From Pacificimonas sp963710205 (GTDB lineage: Bacteria; Pseudomonadota; Alphaproteobacteria; Sphingomonadales; Sphingomonadaceae), in NCBI GenBank assembly GCA_963710205.1, contig CAVPZG010000004.1, positions 478,561 to 542,560 of the forward strand: DNA of 64,000 bases, written 5' to 3'. The translations under genes and the position numbers were made by a program. The notes below the pieces were generated by a model. That model did no database searches and was not told the origin of the DNA. It saw only the letters and a list, made by a program, of their open reading frames with translations. The number at the start of each line of letters is the position of its first letter. Position 1 is the stretch's first letter. Below, one piece after another: positions 44,363-53,987 of this stretch.

Positions 44363-45634
44363 ATGAGCATCATTCCCCACAGCGATGAATTGGCCGAGCC
44401 GACCAAGGGCTCGCTGATGTTCGTCTTTGCGCTGGTGCTGATAGACATGGTCGGCTTCGGAATCATCATGCCGGTTCTGCCCGGCCTGATTACGGAATTG
44501 ACAGGCGATACGATGTCGGAGGCGGCGGTGGATGCGGGCTGGCTTGCCGTCGTCTATTCCGCGATGCAGTTCATCTTCGGCCCGATTGTCGGCAACCTGT
44601 CGGACAAATACGGACGCAGGCCAATTCTGCTGGCGACGCTGCTCGCCTACAGCGTCAACTATGCGCTGATGGGCCTGGCGCCGACGCTGATCTGGCTGTT
44701 CGTGGGGCGTCTGATTGCGGGCATCACGGGGGCGAGCTTCAGTGCCGCCTATGCCTATATCGCCGATGTTTCTTCGCCCGACACACGCGCGCAGAATTTT
44801 GGTCTGATCGGCATGGCATTCGGACTGGGCTTCATTGTCGGACCGGCGCTTGGCGGGATCCTTGGAGAATATGGCACGCGGTTGCCCTTCTTCGCGGCAG
44901 GCGGGCTCGCGCTCGTCAATGTGGTTTTCGGTTTCTTCTTCCTGAAGGAAAGCCTGCCGATGGAAAAGCGCCGTGATTTCTCGCTTTTACGTTCCAATGC
45001 GATAAGCGCGCTGCGGGTCCTCGGCCGGCAGAATCGGGCAGTGCTCTGGTATGCCGCCGCGTTGCTGACCTGGATGACGGCGCACATGGTCTATCCGATC
45101 ATCTGGGCGTTCTATGCCATTGAGAGCTTTGGCTGGACCCCTGCCATGGTGGGCTGGTCGCTGGCGCTGGTTGGGCTTTCGAGCGCCATTGTGCAGGGCG
45201 GGCTGATCCGCGTCATCGTTCCGCGCATCGGCGAGCGAAAATCGGTCATTCTCGGCGTGCTCTGCATGGCGGGAGGAACGGTCATGTATTTCTTCATGCG
45301 TGACCCGTTCTGGGTTCCCTTCGCCATCGCGCTCGGCTCGCTTCAGGGGCTGGTGCAGCCCTCCATCAACGGCCTGATGAGCCGTGCCGTTTCCGACCGC
45401 AGCCAGGGAGAGCTTCAAGGCGCAGTCGCCAGCCTGTCCAGTCTGGCCTCGATCATCGGTCCGCCAGTGTTTACGGGCGTGTTCTTCATGTTCACGGTGG
45501 AAGGTGCGGACATCTACCGGCCCGGGGCGGCATTTCTTCTGGCAGGCCTGATCGCGATCGGCAGCCTGTCTTTCTTCCTGCGCGGCGTCGTCACCAAACC
45601 GGAGGTGACTGAGAAAGCCCTGTCGGCTACCTGA
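44363..45634 (+). CDS. MFS transporter, TCR/Tet family
   Basis: The 423-residue protein has 12 predicted membrane helices and the MFS signature GNLSDKYGRRPILL between helices 2 and 3. It also has DMVGFGIIMPVLPGL in helix 1 and the helix-5 motif GLGFIVGPALGG, as in drug/proton antiporters of the tetracycline type. ATG 44363 is preferred over 44336, as the family begins just before helix 1. The cargo is unknown, and resistance should not be assumed. It is convergent with the next gene, overlapping by eight bases. Confidence 0.9.
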   Translation: MSIIPHSDELAEPTKGSLMFVFALVLIDMVGFGIIMPVLPGLITELTGDTMSEAAVDAGWLAVVYSAMQFIFGPIVGNLSDKYGRRPILLATLLAYSVNYALMGLAPTLIWLFVGRLIAGITGASFSAAYAYIADVSSPDTRAQNFGLIGMAFGLGFIVGPALGGILGEYGTRLPFFAAGGLALVNVVFGFFFLKESLPMEKRRDFSLLRSNAISALRVLGRQNRAVLWYAAALLTWMTAHMVYPIIWAFYAIESFGWTPAMVGWSLALVGLSSAIVQGGLIRVIVPRIGERKSVILGVLCMAGGTVMYFFMRDPFWVPFAIALGSLQGLVQPSINGLMSRAVSDRSQGELQGAVASLSSLASIIGPPVFTGVFFMFTVEGADIYRPGAAFLLAGLIAIGSLSFFLRGVVTKPEVTEKALSAT

Positions 45635-46457
45635 TCTGGAAAAGCTTCAGTCCGTGCCGCGCATAGGCCCAGGCGAACAGCTGATTACGGAACAGGCGGC
45701 GCTTCCCGCGCTTGCCACGTCCAAACCACATGCCGGATTCGTGGCGGAAGATATCGGGCCAGATTTCCTCCGATTCGTTCAGGAGGCGGTCCTTGTCTTC
45801 GCTCCTTAACCCGCGCCACGGCGCGATGATCTTGGAACGGCGCATCATGTAAGCCGTGAACGCCACGATCAGGGCAAGCAGAATGCCGCCGGATATCATC
45901 AGGGTTTTCAAGGAAATGACTGGACGGCTGGAACGAACGCGGGCCGTGGAAACGGGCGCGTCGCCGCTGACGGTACGGACGCTGCCGTCATCAGGATCGA
46001 TGCGCGCCACGGAACCATCGCCGCCGGAAATGACGCCCAATCCAACTGGTCCAAGTGTGATGGCGTAGGTGGACCGCTCAACACATTTGACCTTCATGGA
46101 AATGAAGGCGGCATTCCTGTTAAATGTCTGATATTGCTCAATGGCCGGACAGTCGGCATTCAATTCTGTCAGGACACCGGCAAGCAGCTTGTCGATTTCC
46201 GAACCATTCTCGTTGTTCTGCTGCGCGACGAACATGCGTTCGCTGGCCGTACTGTCGGACAGCGCGTCGGGATCGATATCCGCGATGCCGTCGCTTTCCT
46301 CGGAAAACAGGGATGGCTGTTCGCCCGGTTCGGTGGAATCAAGCAGGTCCTCGACGGTTTGCCCCACAGCCTGCTCCGCATCCGGCACGCTTTGCGCCCC
46401 TAGCGGGCTGGCCTGCAAAAGAAACGCGATACTGAGAAGGAGATACTGTCTGGACAA
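45627..46457 (-). CDS. Membrane-anchored protein of unknown function
   Basis: The 276-residue protein has an N-terminal signal peptide ending near LGAQS, an acidic region, a domain with two Cys (NADCPAIEQYQ and VKCVERS), one membrane helix at about residues 183-205 (LMISGGILLALIVAFTAYMM) and a basic cytoplasmic tail. The start is TTG at 46457 with no strong ribosome site; no in-frame ATG would keep the signal peptide. It follows tRNA-Thr on the same strand. I know no family for it. Confidence 0.65.
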   Translation of the reverse strand: MSRQYLLLSIAFLLQASPLGAQSVPDAEQAVGQTVEDLLDSTEPGEQPSLFSEESDGIADIDPDALSDSTASERMFVAQQNNENGSEIDKLLAGVLTELNADCPAIEQYQTFNRNAAFISMKVKCVERSTYAITLGPVGLGVISGGDGSVARIDPDDGSVRTVSGDAPVSTARVRSSRPVISLKTLMISGGILLALIVAFTAYMMRRSKIIAPWRGLRSEDKDRLLNESEEIWPDIFRHESGMWFGRGKRGKRRLFRNQLFAWAYARHGLKLFQIR

Positions 46458-46486
46458 GTGCGCTTACATCTTCCGTTCGGTTTCCG

Positions 46487-46561
46487 TGGTGCTGCCGGAG
46501 AGGATCGAACTCTCGGCCTCACCCTTACCAAGGGTGTGCTCTACCACTGAGCTACGGCAGC
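46487..46561 (-). tRNA. tRNA-Thr (GGT)
   Basis: The minus strand folds as a full cloverleaf. The acceptor is GCTGCCG pairing with CGGCAGC, the D arm GCTCAGTGGTAGAGC, the anticodon stem CACCC/GGGTG with loop TTGGTAA, and the T arm GAGAG-TTCGATC-CTCTC; a discriminator A and an encoded CCA follow (46489-46487). The anticodon GGT (at 46527-46529) reads ACC and ACT threonine codons. Confidence 0.96.
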
Positions 46562-46603
46562 ATGGCCGGAAGGCCCGCGCCTGCTATGAGGGGCGGAGGG
46601 TTA

Positions 46604-46750
46604 ATGTCAAGCGAACGTGCGAGGATGGATGTGAATAAAAAACAGGATGAGCGGCAGGAACGGCTGGCAAAGGCGCTGCGCGACAACCTTCGCCGTCGAA
46701 AGGCGGCAGCGAAGGGAGAGCCGGAAGACCGGGTGAAGGAAGACGATTGA
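46604..46750 (+). CDS. Small basic protein of unknown function
   Basis: The 48-residue product is highly charged, with a helix-forming core DERQERLAKALRDNLRRRKAAA; similar short basic proteins occur across alphaproteobacteria. ATG 46604 has GGAG five bases before it and is better placed than the in-frame ATGs at 46562 (at the end of the tRNA) or 46625. It is convergent with the S9 peptidase gene, four bases apart. No role is known to me. Confidence 0.6.
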   Translation: MSSERARMDVNKKQDERQERLAKALRDNLRRRKAAAKGEPEDRVKEDD

Positions 46751-46754
46751 GCCG

Positions 46755-48897
46755 TTAGTCCTGACCATTCTGCGTCAGGAAGAAGGTGATTTCCTCGGCC
46801 TTTTCGCGCAGCGAGTCGAACCGTCCCGATTTGCCGCCATGGCCCGCACCCATGTTGGTTTTCAGAAGCAGCACATTGTCGTCGGTTTTGGTCGCACGCA
46901 GCCTTGCCGCCCATTTCGCAGGTTCCCAGTAGGTCACGCGCGGGTCGTTGAGGCCCGCCGTGATGAGGAGGGGCGGATAGGCCTGCGCCGATACCTGATC
47001 ATAGGGCGAATAGCTGAGCAGCAGCCTGAAGGCGTCCGGATCCTCGATGGGATTGCCCCATTCCTGCCACTCGCCCGGCGTGAGCGGAAGCTGGTCGTCG
47101 AGCATCGTGTTGAGAACATCGACGAAAGGAACATGCGCCGCGACCGCGCCGAACAGTTCCGGTGCCTGGTTGATCACCGCGCCCATCAGTTCACCGCCCG
47201 CCGAACCGCCGGACGCCACGATCTTGCCTTCCGAAGTGTAACCCTCCTTCGCCAGAAAGCGACCGACATCGACGAAGTCGTTGAATGTGTTGGTGCGTTT
47301 CTTCAGCTTTCCGTCCAGATACCATTGGTAGCCGAGATCGTCACCGCCGCGGATATGGGCGATGGCAAAAGCGTATCCGCGGTCAAGTAGCGACAGGCGA
47401 CTGGACTGGAAGCCCGGCGGCACGGCATAACCATATGCGCCATAAGCGTAGAGGTGAAGCGGCTGACTACCGTCCTTCCTGAAACCCTTTTTATAGACAA
47501 TCGAAACCGGAACCATGGTGCCGTCCCGCGCGGGGGCCATAAGGCGCTCCGTGACATATTGGGCGGCATCATAGCCCGATGGAATTTCCTGCACCTTCAG
47601 CGTGACGAGCGCGCCGGACGCGAGATCATAGTCATAAACGGTGTTCGGTGTGACCATCAATTCATAGGCAAGGCGAAGTCGGTCGACCTGATATTCCGGG
47701 TTGCTGCCCAGGCCCGCATCATAGCTCGCTTCCGGGAACGCGATATAGGTCTCGCCGGCAGTCGCGTAGTCACGCAGGCGTATCTGTGAGAGGCCATCGA
47801 TCCGCTCTTCGATCACGAGCAGGTTTTTGAAGCTGGTCAGACCCCTGATATAATGTTCGTCCGATCCGGCGATGATTTCGGTCCATTCGCCGGGGGCATC
47901 AACGCTGGCGGTTACAACCCGAAAATTCGGATGCGTATCGTTGACGCGGATGAAGAGTTTGCCTTCCCGCTCGTCAAGGTCATATTCGCGGCCCTCCACC
48001 CGCGAAGACACCAGCACCGGCTGCGCAGTGAAATCGCTGGTGGGGAGAAGGCGGACCTCGCTTGTGGTGTTCGTGCCGGTGGACAGAATTGCCCAGTCCC
48101 GTGACTGCGTGCGGCCAATGCCGACACCGAATTCCTCGTCCTCCTCACGGTAAATCTCGCGGTCCTCCTGGCCGCCGAGCTCATGGTGCAGAACGACCTT
48201 CGAACGCCAGTTTTCATCGGCAATGGTATAGAGGAAACTTTTCGAGTTCAGCGGCCCAGACAGCCGAAAAGACATTCCTGATCTCGTCTTTGAGAAGTTC
48301 GCCGGTTTCGAGATTTTTAATGCGCAGGGTGAACCGTTCGGAGCCATTGTCATCGACGGCGTAGGCCATCAGCTTCCCATCCGGGCTGACCTCCAGCATT
48401 CCGAGGCGGAAATAGTCCACATCCGCTGCCAGGTCCGGCTCCGACAGCAGCACCGCGGCCTCGCCCCCGCCCGCCGGGCGGCGATACCACGTGCGATACT
48501 GGTCGCCCTTTTTGAAGGCCCACCAATATTCATAATCGCCGTCCCTTTGCGGAACGGACGCATCGTCTTCCTTCACGCGGGCTTTCAATTCCTGAAAGAC
48601 GGTTTCCACCATATCCTCGTGCGGTTTCATAACCGCCTCGAAATACGCGTTCTCGGCCTTCAGATAGGCCAGTACGTCCTCGTCATCGACAACCGGATAG
48701 CTCGCGTCTTTCAGCCAGGCATAGGGGTCTTCCACCTTGATCCCGTGCCGTTCGAAACTTGTGGGGCGAATTTCGGCCACGGGCGGAGCAGGCATGGAGG
48801 CGGTGTTTCCTTCTTCATGAGGGGCAGCGGCGGCGGGAACAGCGAGCGCCACTATGGCGGCTAGGGCTAGTCTTTTCATGGACAGGCGCATTGCCAT
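46755..48897 (-). CDS. S9 family prolyl oligopeptidase / oligopeptidase B, frameshifted
   Basis: This is a serine peptidase cutting short peptides, with a signal peptide (KRLALAAIVALAVPAAAA) that sends it to the periplasm. The first 210 residues, beta-propeller with EDPYAWLKD and WWAFKKGDQYRTWYRR, are in one frame; from NSKSFLYTIADENWRSK to the end the next frame is used. The second part has the catalytic Ser in GGSAGGELMG, the Asp in LNDPRV and the His in GAGHGG. The change falls at about 48248-48262 and fits one extra base (or two missing). Corrected, it is about 713 residues, normal for the family. ATG 48879 is a possible later start. Confidence 0.82.
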
Positions 48898-48935
48898 AGT
48901 TGAACCGCCGCGTCCACGCGCCGATATAGGCGGGC

Positions 48936-50732
48936 ATGAGCATTTATTCCGACCGCATCGCCGCCCTACGCGGGCAACTTCAATCGCAGGGACTGGACGG
49001 TTTTGTCATCCCGCTGACCGATGAGCACATGTCTGAATATGTCGGCGAATATGCCCAGCGGCTGCGTTGGCTGACGGGGTTCAAGGGCAGTGCGGGGTCC
49101 GCCGCGGTGCTTGCAGACAAGGCGGCGATGTTCACCGATGGCCGTTACACGGTGCAGGTGCGTGATCAGGTGGACGGCGATCTATACAGCTATGAACCGG
49201 TGCCAAAGGTGCAGGCCGCCGACTGGCTGGAAGCGAATGTCAAAGAGGGCGACCGCATCGGCTATGATGCCTGGCTGCACACGCGCAAATGGGCGGACGC
49301 GACCGCGAAACGGCTGGCGGCAGCGGGTGCGGAACTTCTTCCTGTGGGCACCAATCCCGTCGACGCGATCTGGAAAGACCGGCCCGCACCGTCCGATGCG
49401 CCGCTCTTTGTGCAGGACGATGAATTTGCCGGGCGGACTTCGGCGGAAAAGCGTGCTGATATTGCCGAATGGCTGCGGGGGAAGAAGGCCGACGCGGTGG
49501 TCATCGCAGCGCTCGATTCCATCGCATGGGTGCTGAATATTCGCGGGTCCGATGTCTCGCACACCCCTGTCGCGCTTTCGTTTCTGGTCGTCAGGGATGA
49601 CGCCACGGCGACGCTGTTTGTCGCCCCGGAAAAGCTGACGCCAGAGGTCGAGAAGCATCTTGGCCCGGATGTTGGCACTGCACCGCGCAGCGCGTTCGAA
49701 GGTGCGCTTGCGGACATGGACGGAAAGACGGTTGCTCTTGATCCCGACAGCTGCGTCGCCGCCATCTTCCAGGCGGTCGAGGATGCGGGCGGCACGATTG
49801 TGGAAGCGCGCGATCCCGCAATGCTGCCAAAGGCGGTAAAGAACCGCCGTGAGCTTGACGGCAGCCGTGCAGCGCATGTGCGTGATGGCGGCGCGCTGGT
49901 CCGCTTCTTGAAATGGTTCGAGGAAACCGCGCCTGCTGGCGAGCTGACGGAACTTTCCGCCGCCGCAAAGCTGGAAGATATTCGCCGCGAATCCAATCTG
50001 CTGCGCGATCTCAGCTTTGATACGATCAGTGGGTCCGGCCCGAACGGTGCGTTACCGCATTACAAGGTGGATGAAGATTCCAACCGCCGCATCGAACCTG
50101 AAAGCATGTATCTGGTGGATTCGGGCGGGCAGTATAGCGACGGCACGACGGACGTGACTCGCACCGTGTATGTCGGCACGCCGACGCAGGAAATGAAAGA
50201 GCGTTTTACACGCGTCCTGAAGGGACATATCGCCCTTGCCACGCAGACCTTCCCGAAAGGAACCCGTGGCACCCAGCTCGATACGCTCGCGCGGATGCAC
50301 CTGTGGCGCGGCGGTGTGGACTATGGTCATGGGACCGGCCACGGCGTCGGCAGTTTTCTGAGCGTTCATGAAGGGCCGCAGCGCATCAGCGCGGCCAATT
50401 ATCCGGGCGCGGGTGCGGACGAGCCGCTTCAGGCCGGCATGATCATGTCAAACGAGCCGGGCTATTACAAGGAAGGCGAATATGGCATCCGCATTGAGAA
50501 TCTGGTGATCGTCGAGGAGCGCGAGATTGACGGCGCGGAAGGCGAGTGGCTGGGGTTCGAAACGATCACCTTCGCGCCGATCGCGCTCGATCTGGTGGAA
50601 CCGTCCATGCTCACCGAGGAAGAGCGCGGCTGGCTGAACGATTATCACGCCGAAGTTCTTGAAAAGATCGGTCCGGAACTGAAATCGGATGAGCAGCGCG
50701 GCTGGCTGGCGGAAGCGACACGCGCGATTTGA
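48936..50732 (+). CDS. M24 family Xaa-Pro aminopeptidase
   Basis: The enzyme removes an N-terminal residue before proline. The 598-residue protein is of the long, three-domain type: two creatinase-like N-terminal domains (RLRWLTGFKGSAGSAAV, FTDGRYTVQV) and the C-terminal pita-bread fold. Metal ligands are visible as D in DSGGQYSDGTTDVTRT (two Asp), H in GHGTGHGVGSFLSVHEG, E in MSNEPGYY and E in GIRIENLV. All five are present. It is divergent from the S9 peptidase and overlaps the next gene by TTGA. Confidence 0.94.
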   Translation: MSIYSDRIAALRGQLQSQGLDGFVIPLTDEHMSEYVGEYAQRLRWLTGFKGSAGSAAVLADKAAMFTDGRYTVQVRDQVDGDLYSYEPVPKVQAADWLEANVKEGDRIGYDAWLHTRKWADATAKRLAAAGAELLPVGTNPVDAIWKDRPAPSDAPLFVQDDEFAGRTSAEKRADIAEWLRGKKADAVVIAALDSIAWVLNIRGSDVSHTPVALSFLVVRDDATATLFVAPEKLTPEVEKHLGPDVGTAPRSAFEGALADMDGKTVALDPDSCVAAIFQAVEDAGGTIVEARDPAMLPKAVKNRRELDGSRAAHVRDGGALVRFLKWFEETAPAGELTELSAAAKLEDIRRESNLLRDLSFDTISGSGPNGALPHYKVDEDSNRRIEPESMYLVDSGGQYSDGTTDVTRTVYVGTPTQEMKERFTRVLKGHIALATQTFPKGTRGTQLDTLARMHLWRGGVDYGHGTGHGVGSFLSVHEGPQRISAANYPGAGADEPLQAGMIMSNEPGYYKEGEYGIRIENLVIVEEREIDGAEGEWLGFETITFAPIALDLVEPSMLTEEERGWLNDYHAEVLEKIGPELKSDEQRGWLAEATRAI

Positions 50733-51151
50733 CACAACCGCCATTCTCTATCGAAGCGACCGCCAGGCCCGAGCATATCGACATTCTGGGTCACGTGAAC
50801 AATGCCGTCTATGTCAGCTGGATTCAGGATGTGGCGACGGCGCACTGGTACGCGACCGCGCCTGCCGACATGGCGGATGCGAACATATGGGTCGTGATCC
50901 GGCACGAGATCGACTACCGCGCGCCGACACTGGTGGGAGAGGTTGTGACCCTTTCCACCTGGGTTGGCGCGGCAAAAGGCGCGCGTTTTGACCGGCATGT
51001 GGAAATCAAGGGTCCAGGCGGCGGTTTGCGCGTAAAGGCGCACAGCTGGTGGGCGATGCTGGACAGGGAGACCCTGCGCCCGCGCCGGGTTGGCAGGGAC
51101 GTCATCCGGCATTTCGCCGCGAGCGGTCCAGCGCCACATTCGGAAGCGTAA
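50729..51151 (+). CDS. Acyl-CoA thioesterase, 4HBT hot-dog fold
   Basis: The 140-residue protein has the 4-hydroxybenzoyl-CoA thioesterase pattern HIDILGHVNNAVYVSWIQDV, with the active Asp-type region and HEIDYRAPTLVGE in the next strand. The start is TTG at 50729, overlapping the aminopeptidase stop; no other start would keep the N-terminal strand. Substrate chain length is not evident. Confidence 0.85.
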   Translation: MTQPPFSIEATARPEHIDILGHVNNAVYVSWIQDVATAHWYATAPADMADANIWVVIRHEIDYRAPTLVGEVVTLSTWVGAAKGARFDRHVEIKGPGGGLRVKAHSWWAMLDRETLRPRRVGRDVIRHFAASGPAPHSEA

Positions 51152-51252
51152 CAATATTCGCTATGGTTAGGATTCCGGAAACCTGCATGGCGTAAGACCG
51201 CCCCGTGAGCGCAGGATACATTGGGTATCGCCGCGCGCCGCGGGGAAGAGAT

Positions 51253-52770
51253 ATGAGTGCCTTTGGCAGAAAAGCTGGTTCCATCGGTGCAGGCATGGGC
51301 GCGCGCAAGGGCGGCTTTGGCAGCGCCAAACCCATGCAGTCGTCCGGAAACACCGCGCTGAAGGCCGAAGAGGAATTTGTCGAAGAAGCGCCGACGACGC
51401 CCGAACCCGTCACAGATCTGCCGGGCACGTCCAAGGGTGAAGCCATGGATGCCCTTGAGGCGCGTGGCCGCCTCGTTTCCGACAGCAGTGTCAGCGAGCA
51501 GGGCGGTTTCGAACAGTCCATCTACAAGATAAAAGAGCAGGTCATGCCGCGCCTCCTGGAGCGCATTGACCCGGAAGCCGCTGCGGCCCTGTCGAAGGAT
51601 GAACTTTCCGAAGAATTCGGTCCCATTATCGGTGAGGTGCTCGCCGAACTGAAACTGACATTGAACCGCCGCGAGCAGATCGCGCTGGAAAAGGTTCTGG
51701 TCGACGAACTGCTTGGTCTTGGTCCGCTTGAGGAACTCCTCGCCGACGACGCCATTTCCGATATCATGGTCAATGGTCCGAACCAGACCTATATCGAGAA
51801 AGGCGGCAAGCTGGTTCTCGCCCCCATCAAATTCCGCGACGAAACCCATCTCAACCAGATCGCGCAGCGTATTGTGAACCGGGTCGGTCGCCGCGTCGAT
51901 CAGACGACGCCACTGGCTGACGCCCGCCTTGAGGACGGCAGCCGCGTCAACGTCATCGTGCCGCCGCTCAGCCTAAAGGGCACGGCGATCTCGATTCGTA
52001 AATTCTCCGAGAAACCGATCACGCTCGACAACCTCATGAACTGGGGTGCCATGGACGAGCGTATGTGTACGGCGCTGAAAATCATGGCCGCATCGCGCTT
52101 CAACATCGTCATTTCGGGCGGTACCGGATCGGGCAAGACGACCATGCTGAATGCGCTCAGCAAAATGATCGATCCCGGTGAGCGCGTGATCACCATCGAG
52201 GACGCCGCCGAGCTGCGCCTGCAGCAGCCGCATACGCTGCCGCTGGAAACGCGGCCTGCCAACCTGGAGGGAAAGGGCGCGATCACCATTCGCGACCTGG
52301 TCGTCAACTCGCTGCGTATGCGTCCCGACCGCGTCATTCTGGGCGAGATTCGCGGGCAGGAATGTTTCGATCTGCTCGCCGCCATGAACACGGGCCATGA
52401 CGGGTCAATGTGTACACTTCACTCCAACAGTCCGCGCGAATGCCTGGGCCGTATGGAAAACATGGTTCTGATGGGCGACATCAAGATCCCGAAGGAAGCC
52501 ATCACCCGCCAGATCGCCGATTCGGTCGACGTGATCGTGCAGGTGAAGCGTCTGCGCGACGGTTCGCGCCGCTGCACCTCGATCACCGAAGTCTGCGGCA
52601 TGGAAGGACCGACCATCATCACGCAGGAGCTGTTCAAGTTCCAGTATCTGGATGAGGACGACAAGGGCAAGATCATTGGTGAATACCGCTCCATGGGCCT
52701 GCGCCCGCAGGCCCTCGAAAAGGCCAAGGGTTATGGCTTTGAAAAACCCCTGCTGGAGGCTTGCCTGTGA
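51253..52770 (+). CDS. cpaF: CpaF/TadA-type secretion ATPase
   Basis: This is the hexameric ATPase of the Tad (Flp) pilus system, on the inner face of the membrane. The 505-residue protein has a Gly-rich, disordered N-terminus, the helical N-domain (DELLGLGPLEELLADDAISDIMVNG), the Walker A loop GGTGSGKTT near 289-297, an Asp box, and the Walker B region RPDRVILGEIRGQECFDLLAAMNTGHDG, then CTLHSNSPRE. GGGGAAGAG before ATG 51253 fixes the start. No other pilus gene is in the window, so it is separate from any tad cluster here. Confidence 0.92.
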   Translation: MSAFGRKAGSIGAGMGARKGGFGSAKPMQSSGNTALKAEEEFVEEAPTTPEPVTDLPGTSKGEAMDALEARGRLVSDSSVSEQGGFEQSIYKIKEQVMPRLLERIDPEAAAALSKDELSEEFGPIIGEVLAELKLTLNRREQIALEKVLVDELLGLGPLEELLADDAISDIMVNGPNQTYIEKGGKLVLAPIKFRDETHLNQIAQRIVNRVGRRVDQTTPLADARLEDGSRVNVIVPPLSLKGTAISIRKFSEKPITLDNLMNWGAMDERMCTALKIMAASRFNIVISGGTGSGKTTMLNALSKMIDPGERVITIEDAAELRLQQPHTLPLETRPANLEGKGAITIRDLVVNSLRMRPDRVILGEIRGQECFDLLAAMNTGHDGSMCTLHSNSPRECLGRMENMVLMGDIKIPKEAITRQIADSVDVIVQVKRLRDGSRRCTSITEVCGMEGPTIITQELFKFQYLDEDDKGKIIGEYRSMGLRPQALEKAKGYGFEKPLLEACL

Positions 52771-53069
52771 CCGACATGACACCCATCAATGAAGAGACGG
52801 TCACGCCGTTCCCGGATATCATCGAGGACGCGCGCACGCGCCCTTCCATCGCGCCGAAACGCCGGGTTCGCAACAAGGACAAGATGCCCGTCGAACTGGT
52901 GCTGCAGGACGGCACAAACCTGACCGGACACATGTTCGTGGGCCTTGGCGAGCGAGTGCTCGACTGCCTAAACGACAGCCGCCCGTTCATGCCGTTCCTG
53001 GCAGAGGACGGTGCGATGCTGCTGCTCTCGAAGCAGACCGTTGCGGTCTGCCGTCCGCTGGAGGGCTAG
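52767..53069 (+). CDS. Small conserved-looking protein downstream of cpaF
   Basis: The 100-residue product begins at GTG 52767, which overlaps the cpaF stop (GTGA) and has GGAGG seven bases before. TTG 52761 and ATG 52776 are weaker choices. The C-terminal 60 residues look like a small beta domain: VELVLQDGTNLTGHMFVGLGERVLDCLNDSRPFMPFL and then LLSKQTVAVCRP. Coupling to cpaF suggests a linked task, perhaps control of the ATPase; this is only inferred from position. Confidence 0.7.
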   Translation: MTDMTPINEETVTPFPDIIEDARTRPSIAPKRRVRNKDKMPVELVLQDGTNLTGHMFVGLGERVLDCLNDSRPFMPFLAEDGAMLLLSKQTVAVCRPLEG

Positions 53070-53144
53070 CGAACTTCCCGCGCGAGCCGGCGCGCGGCCT
53101 ATGCTAGAGAGCAGGTTTCCCCATCTGGATGAAACCCGAGCCAC

Positions 53145-53987
53145 ATGCATTTTTCCCATTTCGATGCCAAGGCGTTCCTGCGCGATCACTGGCAGAAAAA
53201 GCCGCTGCTGATCCGCGATCCCTGGTCGGCATGGCACAATCCGCTCTCTCCGGATGAACTCGCCGGCCTGGCATGTGAGGACGACGTCGAATCGCGCCTC
53301 ATCGCCCAGTCGCAGGACCAGTGGGAACTGGAGCATGGTCCGCTACCTGAAACGCGCTTTGCCGAATTGGGACGAGCGCCATGGACCCTGCTGGTGCAGG
53401 CTGTCGATAGCCATGTTCCCGAAGTTGCCGCGCTGCGCACGGCGTTCAGCTTCATTCCCGACTGGCGCATTGACGACGTGATGGTCAGCTATGCCAGCGA
53501 TGGCGGGGGTGTTGGCCCGCATTTCGATCAATATGACGTGTTCCTGATTCAGGGTCTGGGACAGCGGCGCTGGCAGATTGGCGGGCTTTGCGACGAAACA
53601 ACCGCACTGTCGCCACATGACGACCTGCGGCTGCTGGCGGATTTCGAGCCAACGGACGAATGGGTGCTGGAACCGGGGGACATGCTGTATGTCCCCCCGC
53701 GCTTCGCACATAATGGCGTGGCAGTCGGCGAGAACTGCATGACCTATTCGATCGGCTTTCGCGCGCCGTCGCGGGCGGAACTGATCGCGCATTTCTGCGA
53801 CCATGTGCTCGACAGTCTGGACGATGACGATCGCTATACGGATCCAGACCTGACCTTGCAGGATGATCCGGGAATCGTGAGTGAGGAGGCGATTGACCGC
53901 CTGCACGCGATGGTGCGGGAAAAGATGGACGACCGCCAGGAATTCGCGCGCTGGTTCCGGCGGCACGTGCGCCGGGTTGAGGACTAG
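53145..53987 (+). CDS. Cupin/JmjC oxygenase of the RoxA (YcfD) type
   Basis: RoxA-type 2-oxoglutarate oxygenases hydroxylate an Arg of ribosomal protein L16. The 280-residue protein has FLRDHWQKKPLLIR at the start, MVSYASDGGGVGPHFDQYDVFLIQG with the iron-binding HxD, RRWQIGG, and YVPPRFAHNGVAVG with the distal His. Known members are about 370-390 residues, with a C-terminal winged-helix domain. Here the protein stops after FARWFRRHVRRVED, so that domain is missing or reduced. The stop overlaps the stop of the gene on the other strand. Confidence 0.85.
   Translation: MHFSHFDAKAFLRDHWQKKPLLIRDPWSAWHNPLSPDELAGLACEDDVESRLIAQSQDQWELEHGPLPETRFAELGRAPWTLLVQAVDSHVPEVAALRTAFSFIPDWRIDDVMVSYASDGGGVGPHFDQYDVFLIQGLGQRRWQIGGLCDETTALSPHDDLRLLADFEPTDEWVLEPGDMLYVPPRFAHNGVAVGENCMTYSIGFRAPSRAELIAHFCDHVLDSLDDDDRYTDPDLTLQDDPGIVSEEAIDRLHAMVREKMDDRQEFARWFRRHVRRVED

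Noticed and set aside
44363..45634. A tetracycline resistance gene
   Set aside because: The transporter is in the TCR/Tet branch of the MFS family, but this branch is broad and no resistance-specific motif or mobile context is seen.
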